Of a stretch of DNA of 64,000 nucleotides, positions 11,642 to 24,600 are shown one piece after another. The notes under the pieces were generated by a model. It saw only the letters and a list, made by a program, of their open reading frames with translations. It did no database searches and was not told the origin of the DNA. Position numbers and translations under genes: made by a program. The stretch spans positions 62,001-126,000 of the forward strand of contig NW_019028989.1 in NCBI RefSeq assembly GCF_002105155.1, in the 5' to 3' direction. Each line of letters starts with the position of its first letter. The stretch's first letter is position 1. Origin of the DNA: Lobosporangium transversale (Eukaryota > Mortierellomycota > Mortierellomycetes > Mortierellales > Mortierellaceae).

Positions 11642-14600
11642 TTAAACATTCGAATCTTCTTCTCCCCATGTACCGACCGTAGCAGCTGTAGCAGCAGCAA
11701 CAGCGCAAGAGTAGATGTCTGAAGGAGATGTAGTAGAGAGTGTCAGACCAGGCTCAAACTTTTGTAAAAAATCATCACTCTCATTCACTACATGTTGTAC
11801 ATCAGCAGCTACAACCGCCACATTGGCACTGGTTCGATCATATGATACAACATTTCCATCAGGTCCCATGGGTATATAGTGATGATGACCACTAGGCTGT
11901 GACGACGAAGTGGGAGAAGAGAGTTCAATCGGTAGCAGGACATCTGAAAACGATGATGAGAGTAAAGTTGATGCTGTAGAATCCAATGGAGGCGTTCCCG
12001 GTCGGGAAGAGTTGGCGACAACATTTTCAGAATCGAGTTGTTTATGGTTCCGATATTGGTGCTGATTCTGGAGCCGAAGCTCTTGCTGAATCCACAAGGA
12101 ATCACTAGCTGGATCAAATTCGAGATCCAGTCCCAACCCTTCAGTAAGCTCTATGGGCGACGATGACAGTATTGGATCTGACGAGAGCAGCGACAAAGGC
12201 TGTTGATCTATCACAGTAACAGCTCCTTCATCTTGTTGGCTAACTGATGTTACCGTCGTTGGGGTTGGAAACCAGCCATACAGATTGGCTGTTATTGCAT
12301 CATTTGTTAGTAGATCCTGTCCAGCAAGATCAGATTCGGGCGTGCCTAGAGCGGGCTGCTGTGTTCCATATACGTCATAGTCGTCTCCAGCCTCAGAATA
12401 CAGTAGGCGATCAATCTCAGATTCGTCCAATTCCGTCTCGTCTCCTTGATCCGACTGATCGTCATCGTCGTCATCATCTTCCTCCTGTCCAAGCTCATCA
12501 TCTGCCCCCAATTCACCTCGGCCGATTTCTTCCAGGACATCGGGCTGCTGACTACTACTACCCATAGGAAATACCATTGTTCCAAAATCAAAGTCTGGCT
12601 GCGGTGCTGTGTTAACTGAGAAGCCATTACCGCAAATATCCTCCGTTCCCAGATCCGACATCCACTCATCAAAACAACTCAAGAAATCTGTATTCACCTG
12701 CGCAGTGTCCAAAACCTCCGATGTGTCTGTCACAGATACAGATGTAGGCACGGGCATGGGCGTGAGTACAGGTGCCTCCACAGGTAATGATGTTATTGCA
12801 GGAGAAGAAGATAGTGTTATGGCTGTAGTAGCAAAGTCAGTTGTGCCTGTATTCACAGACAAGTCTGTAGAGCCTTCTTCTGTCAGACTGGGCAGAGTAG
12901 AAATGGCGATAGGATCCGTCTCCGGGGGTTTTGAAGGGGTTATTATAGAAGATATGGTGGTTGGAGGCAGCATATCATCCTTGGGGGCCATAGAGGATGG
13001 ACGTTGCCTCTTAAATGCTTTGATCAAAGACATCTGATCGGCGATAAAGTCCGCATCCCTATTTATGGAGACTAATTGTTGTCGGCCTAATATTGGAGAT
13101 GATGGAGGCGATAGTTGGTTTTCCTTGTCATCAAAAGCTGCGTGAGCCCGCTTGTTCCTACTGTTGATGTTGTTGCTAGTATTATAAGGAAGTGGTGTGT
13201 TTTTGGCCATTGTTAGGGCAGGGGAAACAGCCGTTAAAAAGGAACGCGTCTTGGTAGGTGTGGAAGATCGTGCCGATGCCAAAATGTTTTCAGTACTTGG
13301 AGCCTTCTGAACTGGGTTCAAAGGCTTCTTCTTTTTTGGTGTCATAAGCAAAGAAGGTCCTTTAAATGGAGATAAGGTTGAGAGAAGCGAGTTCTTATTT
13401 GTGGCGGTGGTAGTCGCTCGTGATGATGCCGAAAGAAGTTCTCGCTTTCGTTGCTGATTTTGCTGCTGCTGTTGTTGTTGTCGTTGCAATTTCTGTCGGG
13501 ATGGCGAAGCTTCTAGACGGCGTTGTCTATCCTCCTCTTCTATTTGATGTTGTTGTAGTTGAAGCAACAGTTGTTTACGCTTTTGCTGCTGCAATTGCTG
13601 CTGTTCTAACTGCCGTTGCCTTCGAAGTAGTTCCTGCTCTTTTAGCCGATTCTGCTGAAGCTTTTTTTGTTGACGTAGACGATGTTCTTCTAATTCTCTT
13701 TGCTGCTGTTGCTGCTGTTGCTGTTGTATCAGCTGCCGGAGCTCATCTTTTAATGCAGATTTGAGTTCGCTATTGGTATCAAACGTATTCCTCCGTTGAA
13801 TCTCCATCTGTCTTGGTCTGGGTGCTGGATTGATAGTTGAGTTCTCGATATATGTAAATTTGTCTACCACCTTTAACGATGATGGTGATGGTGATGGTGA
13901 TGGTGATGGTGATGGTGATGGTGATGGTGATGGTGATGGTGATGGTGATATGGGCGGTGATGCTCTACTACTAGTAAGTAGAGCCCTAGGAGCTCCAGGT
14001 GATAGCGTAGACCTGCGAGATGTAGTTCTAAGGTAACCTAAGTCATTACCTACTAACGAAGTTTTCTGGTGAGATGATCTTTGGGCGTGAACCCTCTGAA
14101 AGGCTAACTGTTGCTCCGTTTGCATCTGTTGTAGTTCCTGAAGCTGCTCAAGTTGTTTCTGTTGAAGCTCTTCTAGCTGAAGCCTCTGATGCTCAAGTAG
14201 TTCTTCTTGGGTCATGGTCAGTGTAGGAAGATCGGGGTCTAAAGTTGCCTTAGCTGGTACGCGACGCATAGGCGGCCGAGTCAGTGTAGAAAGGCGAATA
14301 TCAATCTCATCGCCGTCATCTGAACATGTATCATCATCATCAGATAAAAACTTCAATTGACGCCTAACGCGGTTTTTGACGGGGGTTTTCCATGGTATAG
14401 GCAGGGAATGAGACCCAATTAAAATTGGTTGGTCCCGATCATCTGTTTTCTTAGAATGTGGCGTTTTTCCTGTTTCAACAGCCTTGCTCGGGGAAATAGG
14501 GATTCCAGGGGATGCTGTACGGCTAGAACGACTCGGCGTGACCAATGTTTGATTCGTATTAGCCGTTGTTACTTTCGATGGAGTAGCACAAGGTTTATTG

Positions 14601-15885
14601 TTTGTCTTAGACAAACTCCGAGATACTTTTGCATTATCAGCTTCAGAACTATCTTCAAGACTTTCTTCGAAAAGCTCTGCAACCATGTGCAGAGGTTGCT
14701 CTTCTAAACCTCTGTTAACTTTGTAATGCGCGTAGGCAAGCCGCGATCGCAATACGCGTAGGTGCTGTTGTCCAAAATTTTTAAGATAGTGACGTATACA
14801 ATAAGGAGGGACTAAAAAGTCAGAACAATCACAGGTAATATAGCAAGACATAACATATTAAGGAAGGCATAATAAAGGCTTCAAGTATTACAAACCTTAA
14901 TGATAGCTGTCCTGTTCATGACACGTCGAGTGGCCTCCAAGTCCCGCATCTCATTTTCATCTTTGATTTGAGCAGCCAAGAGTGCAGCCTGCTGTCGCAG
15001 GATTGTCTTTTTATACTGTCTTTTCGGTGGTGCTCCAGTCGGTATAGTGCCTTCCGCAGATGTGGCGGCTGCTGCTGTCCCTGAAGACGATGTTACTGTA
15101 GATGATGAAGCAGATGTGTTGGCAACAGTCATTGTCGGTGTGGGAGTGGGAAAATTCTGTTTGGTTTTAGCCTTGTAAGGCCCCCGCGGCCGTGTAAGCG
15201 ACGATTCTGGACCCGCAACTGGGGCCTGAAATGGATTGGGCAACTCTTTTAGCCCATTCGCGATATCATTTGAGTCAATATTGGTTGTCTCGTCCCCATC
15301 TCTAGTTTGTTGTTGTTTCTGTGGCTTCATAGTGTCTTGAGTATTGGGCTTATCGACTTTATCCAGCTGTTTTGAATGAGCGTGGCTGTCTAATGCTTGT
15401 TTCATATCAGTTTGGGGCCGTTGTTCCTTCAGTTGTTGTTGTTGTTGTTGATGCTGCTTTTGATGTTGTCTTTGAAGACATTGTCGTTGCAAGAGTTGTT
15501 GTTTTTGGACATGGCTTTCTAGGAGTGCAGTGAAATCGTTGGACGAAGTGAGTGCGCATAAATCCGATTCATCCAAATCACTATCATCGAAGCTGTATTC
15601 GTGTTCACTATTGTCTTCATCCTCATCATAGTCAAGCACAAGTTGGTTGTCATCGGGATGAGACGCAGTCACAAAGGGCGAAGGTAGGTGTGAATGTTGA
15701 TTATGTGCGAGAGTGTCGCGCCTATTTGGCGGTGATGGTTGTTTCATGCGTCGGATAGGTGTCCTTATTCTTGAGGCAGAGGCATGTGCCTTGGCTGCAT
15801 TAGCAAGAAGCGCATCAAGAGCTAGGAGTGTGCTTGAGTGCTTTGAGCTTGAGTCTGGGCCTGGTCCCGACCCTGACATAGACAT
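11642..15885 (-). CDS. Very large Gln/Ser/Pro-rich protein, probably nuclear, function unknown
   Basis: I do not recognise this gene. Two exons are read, 15885-14892 and 14811-11642. The preferred donor is GTAATA at 14891 with a TTTTTAG acceptor, giving about 1387 residues; a second donor, GTTTGT at 14895, is out of phase with that acceptor. The N-terminal part is acidic and Gln-rich. It contains TRPRGPYKAKTK, similar to an AT-hook-like 'RGPYK' motif, and a basic KRQYKKTILR helix. The junction encodes PPYCIRHYLKNFGQQHLRVLRSRL, reminiscent of the 'YCIRH' part of C3H knuckles in INO80D/KANSL2-type proteins, but the other cysteines are missing. A long Gln/Glu/Leu/Arg coiled coil (about 13440-13760), an SP repeat, an acidic stretch and Ser/Thr-rich tails follow. 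A chromatin role is only a guess. Confidence 0.7.
13881..13950 (+). repeat. GATGGT hexanucleotide repeat (Ser-Pro-coding on the minus strand)
   Basis: About eleven to twelve tandem copies of GATGGT on the plus strand encode a Ser-Pro dipeptide run in the large minus-strand protein. The unit length keeps the frame. Confidence 0.9.
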
Positions 15886-17569
15886 GATGATAGAATGACG
15901 GTTAGTGAATAAAAAGATGAATATTCAACCTTAATATGGATGTCAATCGATAAATCAGCGTATGTGTGGGAGCAAGATAAAGTGAAATAAAATGTTTGTG
16001 ATAGAGAATGAGTAACTGAACAAGTAGTTAAATGGTGGAAGGAAAGGAGTGGAAAAAAAAAGGTCGTAACAAAGTGTTGATTGGATCTCGCGTTGAAGGA
16101 GTTTTTTTCGTTTTAGTTTTGCCTTCGTGCTGGGAATGAACTTAGAAACGCGAATTAAACAGGGCAGGAGTGGCTTATAATTTTTACTCATCAAGGCTTG
16201 CTCTTTCTCTTCCAAGTTCAATTAAAATGTTGGCGCCGAAGGGTGAGGGTATCGTAAATCTGTCTCAAACATTTGGCTCACCTAGAAAAGCTCCGGGATA
16301 AAAAGACGTAAACCCACGGAGGCTACAGGCTCAAATGAGACTCCAGGATGAGCAGTATTTTTTTTTCTGGACCAGCTTTTCCTCACTGAGAGGGTAGGAA
16401 CTTGAGAAAAGACGGCAAATGCAGCGTTACTAAATAGAGAAAGAAAAAGGAATGAAGAAATAATTTGCCTTGAAAGGCTGCCCACTCGAGAAATGCAGCG
16501 GGTCATGGCAATTTTCCCGAACTGCCACTGATAGTAATAAAGATCACTTTCTCTGTTGAAAGTAAAAGTAGTGTTCGTCGTGCTATAGTCATGTAGACTT
16601 GGCTAAATAACGTAGACTATCGTATTTATCTAATAGTCAATTTCGCCATGTGCTTCCCTCTTTGGCTCGCTTTAGCAACAAAAACACTGATGAACGTTTG
16701 CAGGAGCTTTCCTTCGTGCCCAGGAAAGCCCCCGAAAGGATCTGATACATATTTATTCTTTTTAATATTAGCACTATACGCTCTGGTTTATCTACTGCTT
16801 GGAGCCCTATAAAGCAAAAAACATCCTCCTGTATGTTGCTTTCCACCATATCCTTCCCGATAGATGTTATATAGATGGGTCTTTAGGCCAGAATCTGGTT
16901 CAGATTCATAACTTAAAGGCACACTTTCAGGGGGAGGGGGATTTAGTAATATGTCGGCATATTGGTCATTGTTTACTTTTAAGCTGAATTTTGGTAGTAT
17001 TCGCCCCTCTATACACGACCATAAAGTTACCTTGACTCGATACTGTGCGCTCTAATAGTTCAGCACCGTGGTCCTCAACGAGCTCTGGGGAGTATGAATG
17101 GAATAAGTAGAAGCATAAAACAGATAATGGTCCTAATCGGCTTCATATTGTACATGGTCTAATACTCTAGGCACACGTGCTATACCAGGACTATCCACCC
17201 CAGCGGTCAAGACTGGACTTCGTCATCAGGGGGATTTGCCTTAAAAATTTATCGACTTATCACAACAATCAATTGTGAGAGAGAATCGGGGAGCAATCAC
17301 TACCTGTCAAGGCCTACAGTCCTGGCCACTCGCTTTGAAGGCTCTACTGATGCTATGGAGGATCTTCAATGTTGTCTCCTGATAATAGTGGATCACTATA
17401 GCTACTGTCTTTGTTATAGTTCCCCGTCTCACTCTCCCAAGCATATAGGCGCTTTGCTGATTGATAAATAGAGGGATGGCCGTTTATCCTGAGAAAGGCT
17501 ACGGTCATGATCTGTTATGATATTGTCCTGCTGCTTGACAGCTTTCTCTTGACTTGTAGCAAGTCGAAA
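15886..17569. other. Gene-free block, left part
   Basis: Starts with the probable promoter of the 1387-residue protein. From about 16500 on no open frame longer than about 70 codons looks coding. Composition is mixed and stops are frequent in all six frames, as expected for old transposon debris, but no family could be named in this part. Confidence 0.5.
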
Positions 17570-17860
17570 CTAGTTCATATATTCACAGACTGAAGAATGG
17601 GCACTACAACAACATCGAAAAGTGAAAACAATGATCGTTTTACTTACAAATCCGAGAAATCCAAATCCACTACGGCAGCGAGGGGTTTCCTTAGGAGTCC
17701 CAGCGAAGCGGGACAACAATGGTTGGAGACCAACTTCCCGAGGCAACATATGCGCAGGGCAGACGTTTTCGGTACTAGCCGCATCACGATCAAAATACAC
17801 CTCGCATCTACTACAGTGCCTTGACGTTGATGGGACCAATTCTAGGGAGCTGCTGTGGCT
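17570..17860 (-). pseudogene. TnpB/Fanzor-like transposon nuclease relic (C-terminal zinc ribbon and last RuvC motif)
   Basis: On the minus strand about 17730-17815 encodes RHCSRCEVYFDRDAASTENV. This matches the C-terminal end of TnpB/Fanzor (OrfB_Zn_ribbon type) proteins, where a C-x-x-C knuckle is followed by 'RD-x-x-A-x-NI' carrying the third RuvC aspartate. Known eukaryotic Fanzor proteins are programmable RNA-guided nucleases carried by transposons. Here the partner Cys pair upstream, the RuvC-I and RuvC-II motifs and the usual Asn after Arg-Asp are missing. The frame is closed by stops within about 100 codons. I see no intact gene, so I treat it as a decayed copy. The family call rests on one motif and could be wrong. 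Confidence 0.45.
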
Positions 17861-19239
17861 GATATGCTAATGAAATACCCATCAATGCCAACAACTTCTT
17901 ATCCTAGCGATTTGATCTGACGCTGTCACTGCTAGAGTCAAGGACTTGGCCTACAATCAATTGACTAACAAAAAAAGAATGTGGCTCAAATAACAACTTG
18001 CCTCTAGCAAATAAAAGACCAGGAAGAAGTAGAAAGTAAAAGATATAGGCACTTGATGTTTTGTTTATCTATAGGCTGGGAAGGCGATGAGCACAGGAGG
18101 AGAGAAAAGTGGTGGGAGTTGGTAAATATACAGAGAAGTGGAGGCAAGTGAGTAACTGTGGTGATAAATGTAGCTTTATATGGTCATTACCGATTTTTAC
18201 TCATTTTTATTACTTCCTTGGCATGCGCTCATATGCATGATGTGTAAAAAAATGTATCAGGTAGGTTGGAACATTGGCATTACTTCCATGCACCATAGCT
18301 ATGGCCTCGTATTGGCGACAAAAAGTCAATAGTCGGTTGATCCTACGCTTCCTATGCTAGTAGGAAGCACAGAGAACCGGATCTGGCCTGCCTATGGGTT
18401 AATGAAAACTAAATGGCAAATTTGCCCGTTTTACGCCCTAAGAGATAGTGTAAGGAGAGCCAGTTTTGCTCACCACAATTATCAGTGGAAATGAACCTGA
18501 GCGACATATTGGGCCACTACCAATAGGTCCAATCTTTCAATTAAAACTAACGGAGGCGAGATAGCTGGGATGATGGAGTAGATTATTAATAAATGAGCTC
18601 ATTAGAGCAGATGCAATCCAAAAATAGTTTCTTCTATCTCAGGGACATATTATACCAATGACCGTCAAAAACTCCACGAATTGGGGACGCTCTCTAGTCG
18701 TTGTTGACATATCAAGTCCCCCAAGGAATTTGAGTTGATAAAAGGCCGATGCGTCCTTTATAGTCCTGAAAGACCAGTATGCTACCATCACCTTTTTAAA
18801 GTTTCGATTTATAGACCTCCACATTGTCAAGCTGAAGGCTTTTTGTCCCTGCTCGGGTAACTAGACTGCTCAGGCTGACAACAAACTTCATTCATTGCTT
18901 TGCCACAAATATTGACTACTCCAGTATGACAGCTGAAGTTAAAATCCAATTAGTATATAGGAAAAGCCTTCTTTTAATTTGTATGCTGATAGTCATCCCA
19001 CATTGGTCTTCAAACTCATCATAAAGATCTCTTGTGAGACTTGTCTTTCTATAGTTTACGCTGATACGGATTGTTTGCAAATAAAACAAATCATGGTTTA
19101 AATAAAGACGAAGGAAAGCGACATAAAAAAAAAAATACAGATCATTTTCCATTGTCATTGCCATTACTATTCCTATAGCTACTGATACCAGTGTTGCTCT
19201 ATCTAAGAAGGCGTAAACCAAGGCGTAAAAAATGTTTCT
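17861..19239. other. Gene-free block, right part
   Basis: No gene can be supported. Short frames such as 18639-18830 (minus) look weakly coding but match nothing I can name. The block may hold further decayed parts of the Fanzor-like element, since it lies on its upstream side. Confidence 0.45.
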
Positions 19240-21416
19240 CTAGTCAAGCACCTTCAAACGACTAAACTCCTTGCTCTGGATCGCTTTCTCCATCAACTTC
19301 ACAGGTGACAGCTCCTGTGCCAGATCCACTCCATTCAAAAAAAGCTTCATCAACGCTCCATTAAAGCCTGATACCATCGCCACTCCAGACTGGGATGATG
19401 CCACCGGCTTGTTTCCCTTGTTTGACCCACGTAGGTCCCAAAATACAATTTGAGGCAGCATATATCCAGCCTTTTTGAATTGTCGCTTGACCACTTTATA
19501 ATTTGTAAACATTTCACCGCTGGTACCTGCCCCTTGTACTGCTGTATCAAACTCCATGTCGGAAAAGATAAACAAAGTCTTGACCATATCTTGCTGATCC
19601 ACCTTGTTTTGGACAGCAATTTGTAAGATGTGATCAAATGCCTTGGCAAGATCAGTTGTGCAACCCCATTGCATACGTCTTAAATCATTCACTTTTGATT
19701 TCAACGATCCTTCTTTCACTCTATGAACTTGAGGTGCCTCAGAGAATGTGAGTACTAGTTGATTGAATGGCGGTCGAGTTAGCTCTGTCAAAAGTAGAGA
19801 TAACGCGATTGCTACCTCTATCGGCTCTCCTGACATAGATCCCGAGACATCACATATTGCCATCGTCGACTCCATAGAACCAGTTTTCGCCAATCGGTCA
19901 ACATAAGACCTCCACTGCGCCTCTAAAGTCTTCATACCAAGATCTTCATCGGGGTTACCGCAAAAGCTGAAGGCTTCTCTAACCAGCTGGTGAGGCAGCA
20001 GCGCTTGCGCTGCAATGGTTGTCTCGCCCTTGGCAAGTGACTCCAAATATATCTCGAATCTCTCCTTGTCGTGTACCTCAAATAGATGTTTGTTATTCTT
20101 CATGGCGATGGCTGGGACGCGGTTATAGGCGATCGTATCCCATCGTTGGGACGACATCAAAGTCTCCAGCACGGGCGTCACTTTACGTAGTGGGACATAA
20201 AACTGCTGGCGTAGTAGTTCTCGAACTCGATTCACATATGCAATATGGTCCTCCTGAGGTCTCTTGTCCGGGGAGATAATCTGGGCAATAGTGCTGTTTC
20301 CTTGTCATGAAGCTGCTTTAGGCTCGGGCACCATTTTGCCGCTAAAGGTATTGTTTTCCCTTGTTCTAACCGTGACTTGTCGCGGACAAGAGCGTTAGCA
20401 AATAGCTGTGCAATCCCCAAATGTAAAGCCCTATAGGCCGTATCATCCATAAACTTCGATCTGGCGCGTTCCAATCGATCTTGATCTCGTGCTAGGCGAG
20501 CTTTGCGCGCCTGATCTGAAAATGTTCTCTGTCGCTCCTCCTGATTCGCGGCCCTAGCGCCTTTATCAGTGGCAAAGCGATCTGAATCGGGTAAATCAGC
20601 CTCAAGTCGGGTTTTCACGAGCTTTTGATGACTACGCGACTCCATTTTCGTTGCGTTCCGGCCATGACCCTTTTTCGGAATCCGTTCTCTTGTAGACAGG
20701 TGGTAATTTATGCGGTTCTGGCGAACCTCGAATACCAGCCAGTTCAACATATCTTTCCAGTAGCCATGGTCAGGGATAAATTTCAGGTTATAGAGCATTG
20801 TTTTTGGATGTTCGTCCCTCAAGAACTGCATGCAAACATAGAACCCTCGTCGATCTCCCTTGCCATGTACAATAGAACGGAGTTGGAAAATCAGGCGCAG
20901 AGTATCGAGCGGGTTGCTTGGCCAGGATTCACGTGCTAGCTTTAGGATTGTCTCAGATTGAATTCCATGTAGAACCTCGAAAAAGAAATCCAGACGAGGA
21001 TCACCGCTCGATGCAAATGTTGGCGCTCCATTTTCCGTTACAGTCATTGGCAGACAGGCAACGCCTTCTTGTTCTGCAGCATCTTGCAAGAGCATATCAA
21101 CGAACGGTGAAGACACAGTTTGAGTGGTAGTGGCAGTAGGTTCAGAGGTTGTTATGTTTATAGGACCCGGAGAATCGACTATCGTATCGACCAAACGTTC
21201 TGGTAGCAATGCAGTTACGGTCAAAAGTTCGTGATCATATTCAAGTATATCATACTCATCATCACTATGGCCCGAAAGCTTATTTCGCTCGACTATCACG
21301 GTATCATCTTCACATGAAGGAAGGATCTGCGTTTGTTTAGTAGATGTGATGGTCCTGGGGGTTGCTAGCTTTGGCAAAGGAACAATAAAAGGCAGCGAAT
21401 GATCTTGTTGAGGCAT
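19240..21416 (-). pseudogene. DUF2828/vWA-domain protein, reading frame broken by an apparent 1-nt deletion
   Basis: Cytosolic-type protein of the DUF2828 family: an N-terminal helical domain plus a C-terminal von Willebrand A domain, found in fungi, plants and giant viruses, with no established function. The 5' part (21416 to about 20300) encodes TENGAPTFASSGDPRLDFFFEV and later LAAKWCPSLKQLHDK, both family motifs. The 3' part (about 20300 to 19240), in a different frame, encodes STIAQIISPDK, then VNRVRELLRQQFYVPLRK, and the vWA MIDAS motif CDVSGSMSG near 19850. The two halves join smoothly if one G is missing from a short G run at plus-strand position about 20300; no GT-AG intron fits without removing conserved residues. 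The restored length would be about 725 residues. The break may be a true mutation or a base-calling error. Confidence 0.8.
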
Positions 21417-21644
21417 CACAGTGAAGCAAATGGGATACGGAATGAATAGAGCAGAAATGAATAGAGCAGAAATGAAAAAGAAGAGAGGAGACAGTGAAAA
21501 GTAAAGAAAGCAAAATTATAAAAATAAATAAAAAGTGAAGTATTGAATATTCTCGGGGGCGGAGCTCAAAGAAAAAAATGCAGAAAAAGCTGCGGAACAA
21601 AAAACACCAATAGTTTTTTTATTTTTATTTTTTTATTGTGATTA

Positions 21645-24600
21645 TTATTCAATGCGCGTAGATTTAGACGACAAATCCCACAACGATTCAGTCACTATTG
21701 GGTCAAAGGTATGAGTCTTCATTCCATTAGTCCGCGAGTGAGGCTGACCTCCGTCTGCACTGCTCCCGTTCAACGGATTGATTAAACTCAGCCATAAGTT
21801 ACTATCCGAATCAACTCCTTGACTTGCTGAGGCCCAATATGCATCATGCGTATTGCCTTCAATCGAATCACCAAGAGGATTAAGTTGTTTTGGACGCAAA
21901 GGGGGAAGAGGTATTTGGGGAAACTGCTGAGAGAGTAACGAGCTTCCTTGCACCGTCTTCTCCATGTTTACATCTAAATCTACATCTGGATCTGGCTCAC
22001 GTTCAAGGCTCTCCCACAATTCCATGGCCTGTTCAACAGATTCCATAAGCTGAGCATTCTCCTGTCCTAACATTTGAATCTCATTTTCTAGTTGCTGCGC
22101 TTGCAAACTTTTTTTCTGAACTTCCTCTTCCAAAGCTGCGATCCTAAGATTAGCTTCACGAGCCTTCTCCTTACTGGCTTCTGCTGCAACTTTCCATACA
22201 ACTTGTTGTTGTTCTAATCGCTGCAGTCTCAATTGGAGGGGAGCCACCTCATTTTCGTGCAACTGCGTCGTTTTAGATGCCCAATCAGATTGTTCTGTTT
22301 CTAGTCGCTTGATCTCAGTTTGAAGGCGCTGACATTCAGTCTTTAAGGGCATAATTTCCGACTTGGTATTGGCTAAAGTTGATTGAACCTGTTGTTCCAA
22401 TGTTTGGATGGCCTGCATTGTGTCTTCCAGCTTTGGTTGAGTAGAAAGTGTCGATTGGCGTAGTTCTAATAACTCCTCTTGGAGAGCGGACGCATGGGCG
22501 TCTGCCTGCTTGATCGACTCTTGTACAAAGGAGAGTTTTTGTCGGCGCTTTTGATCCTGTATCAGAGCCTTGGATTGCCCTCGACCAATGCCCTCTAACT
22601 CCTGCCGTAATAGAGACTCACTTTTGTTCTGATCCCGCCTTAACTTTTTAAGAGCAACTTTAGTAGCGTTTGCAGCATCCACTGATGCCTGAATAGATGC
22701 CTGAAGTTGTTCGAAAAGTAATTGGTTGGTGTTTTTTTGTTCTCTTGCTGCAGTGCACTCCACGGGCTGATTAGAAGCCGTCTCAGAGTGAGGATCGCCT
22801 GGAAGCATTGTCAAAGGATTTTCTATTACTGAGTTTGATAAAGATGCTGCCGCCACATTCGTCGCTCCTGTTGCCTTGGACCGATTCGTCTCCATTCCCT
22901 TCTCTGAAGGATCTTGTTGGCTCTTTTGGTTTTTTTTATTTTTCCGGTTTCTAACTTTGGAGGCAGGCTCAGCCGGTTTTTCTTGCTTTACAGAGCTTCT
23001 TACCGGCATGGGCATCCCAGCTAAATTTGAGAGATGGATGTAAACAATGTCAGAACATTTCAGAAATTTTATTATGGCAATACTAAAGTCCATCCAAGGC
23101 AATTCACCCTTCACGCCACAGTTACGTATTAATGTACTTACGTGGCGCTGCACGGGTACCAACTCTGCTCACAAAGCTAGAGAATTGATGAACTTTCATC
23201 TCAATCTCATAGTCTGTCGATGGAGTGAGGCCGTATACCGTAAAGCTTTGCTCGTCCGGAAAGTGATACTGAACTTGGTGCCAAGGAATGTAATTAACGT
23301 GTATCACAATCTCTGAAGTTGAAATAATCTTAGGAGTCGATGTCGTCTTGGATTGTCGTGATGAAGATGAACTACTAGCGGGTCCGATTTTAATAGATGA
23401 AAGGTCCACAGTTTCAGGCACAACTTCTAAACCCCCTGCTGCGTTTGTCTCCGGTGTTACTGATGATGAAGTATTTACAGATGAGTTCTGCGCCATCGAT
23501 TGATCCTGAGATGGCGTTTCTGACAGAGCATTGAGGCAAAATGAAACAGTGAAAGGCGTGATTTCTGTTATGCAGAGCTCAAATCGAAGATTGCTGGAAG
23601 GATCTACTGAGCGTGTCGAGGACGTACGCTTGGATGACGATCTAATAAATGAAAATATATAAAAATAAATTGTACCAGCACCAATTTACCCTAATTAATG
23701 CCATGCAAATTGAAAAGGAGTTGCTTCTGAATTCAAAATCTAAAAATGCTTGCATGGATTACCTCAAAGACACTGGACCTTCTTTTTGTGTACCTACATA
23801 GTTGAGATATCGACCTTGGATAGGATCCGGCTCAGTACTATGTAGCATGACATCCACCAACTCCGACATGAGGATATATAAACCAAATCCGACAGTATGC
23901 ACTGGAATGACTCTGTAAGCCGTGAGATCGATGATAGAAGCTGAAGAGGGATCCTTGCGATAAATGTCAACGAGCCCAAACAAGAACCAAAGCAGACAAG
24001 AGACTGAATCACCAAAGACTAAGCCTCGTGTAAGATTGATCACATAAAAGTATACTAGAATGTTGGCAACCGTTGGCAACAAGCCAAGTCGATCCTGATG
24101 CAGAAATAATTGGCCAACGAGGAGGTCGAGCATACCCAAGAATGAAGTTAGGCCAAGCCCATGTTTGATCGATGTCTGAAATGCCCTTCGCAATGCTACA
24201 ATTGACTGAACACAGAATCCGATCCACTCGAGCCGTGTTGGTAGTGAGGTCATTTGGCCATTGATAGCAAACATGACAACGTAGAACGCAACTAAATCAA
24301 ATAGTTTATGGTGCATGGAAAAGAACACTTTGAGATGATCCTGACACCGATTTGTGAATCCCAACCGGAAAATAGATCCTGTCTGCTCATCTCCTGCTCT
24401 TGCTTCATCAACTTTCAGATCTAGTACATCCTCTGTTCCAGACGAGTCTGCCGATTTGGAGGTGGAGGCCAACTGCGCCCTTACAGTTTGAGTCAAGTTG
24501 TCCTGGCTCATCGAGCCATTGCTATAGCCACCACCTGAGGAGCGGGAGCTCTCGCTTCCAGTGTCCGTAGAGAGAACAGAGGAGGCCAAGGTGCTGTTCT

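Noticed and set aside
13420-13764. Forward frame rich in Val/Ala opposite the large Gln-rich protein
   Set aside because: Antisense of a CAG/CAA-rich coiled coil; no independent support.
20232-20306. Small intron joining the two DUF2828 frames
   Set aside because: The only usable GT-AG pair would delete the conserved CPSLKQLHDK region; a one-base deletion is simpler.
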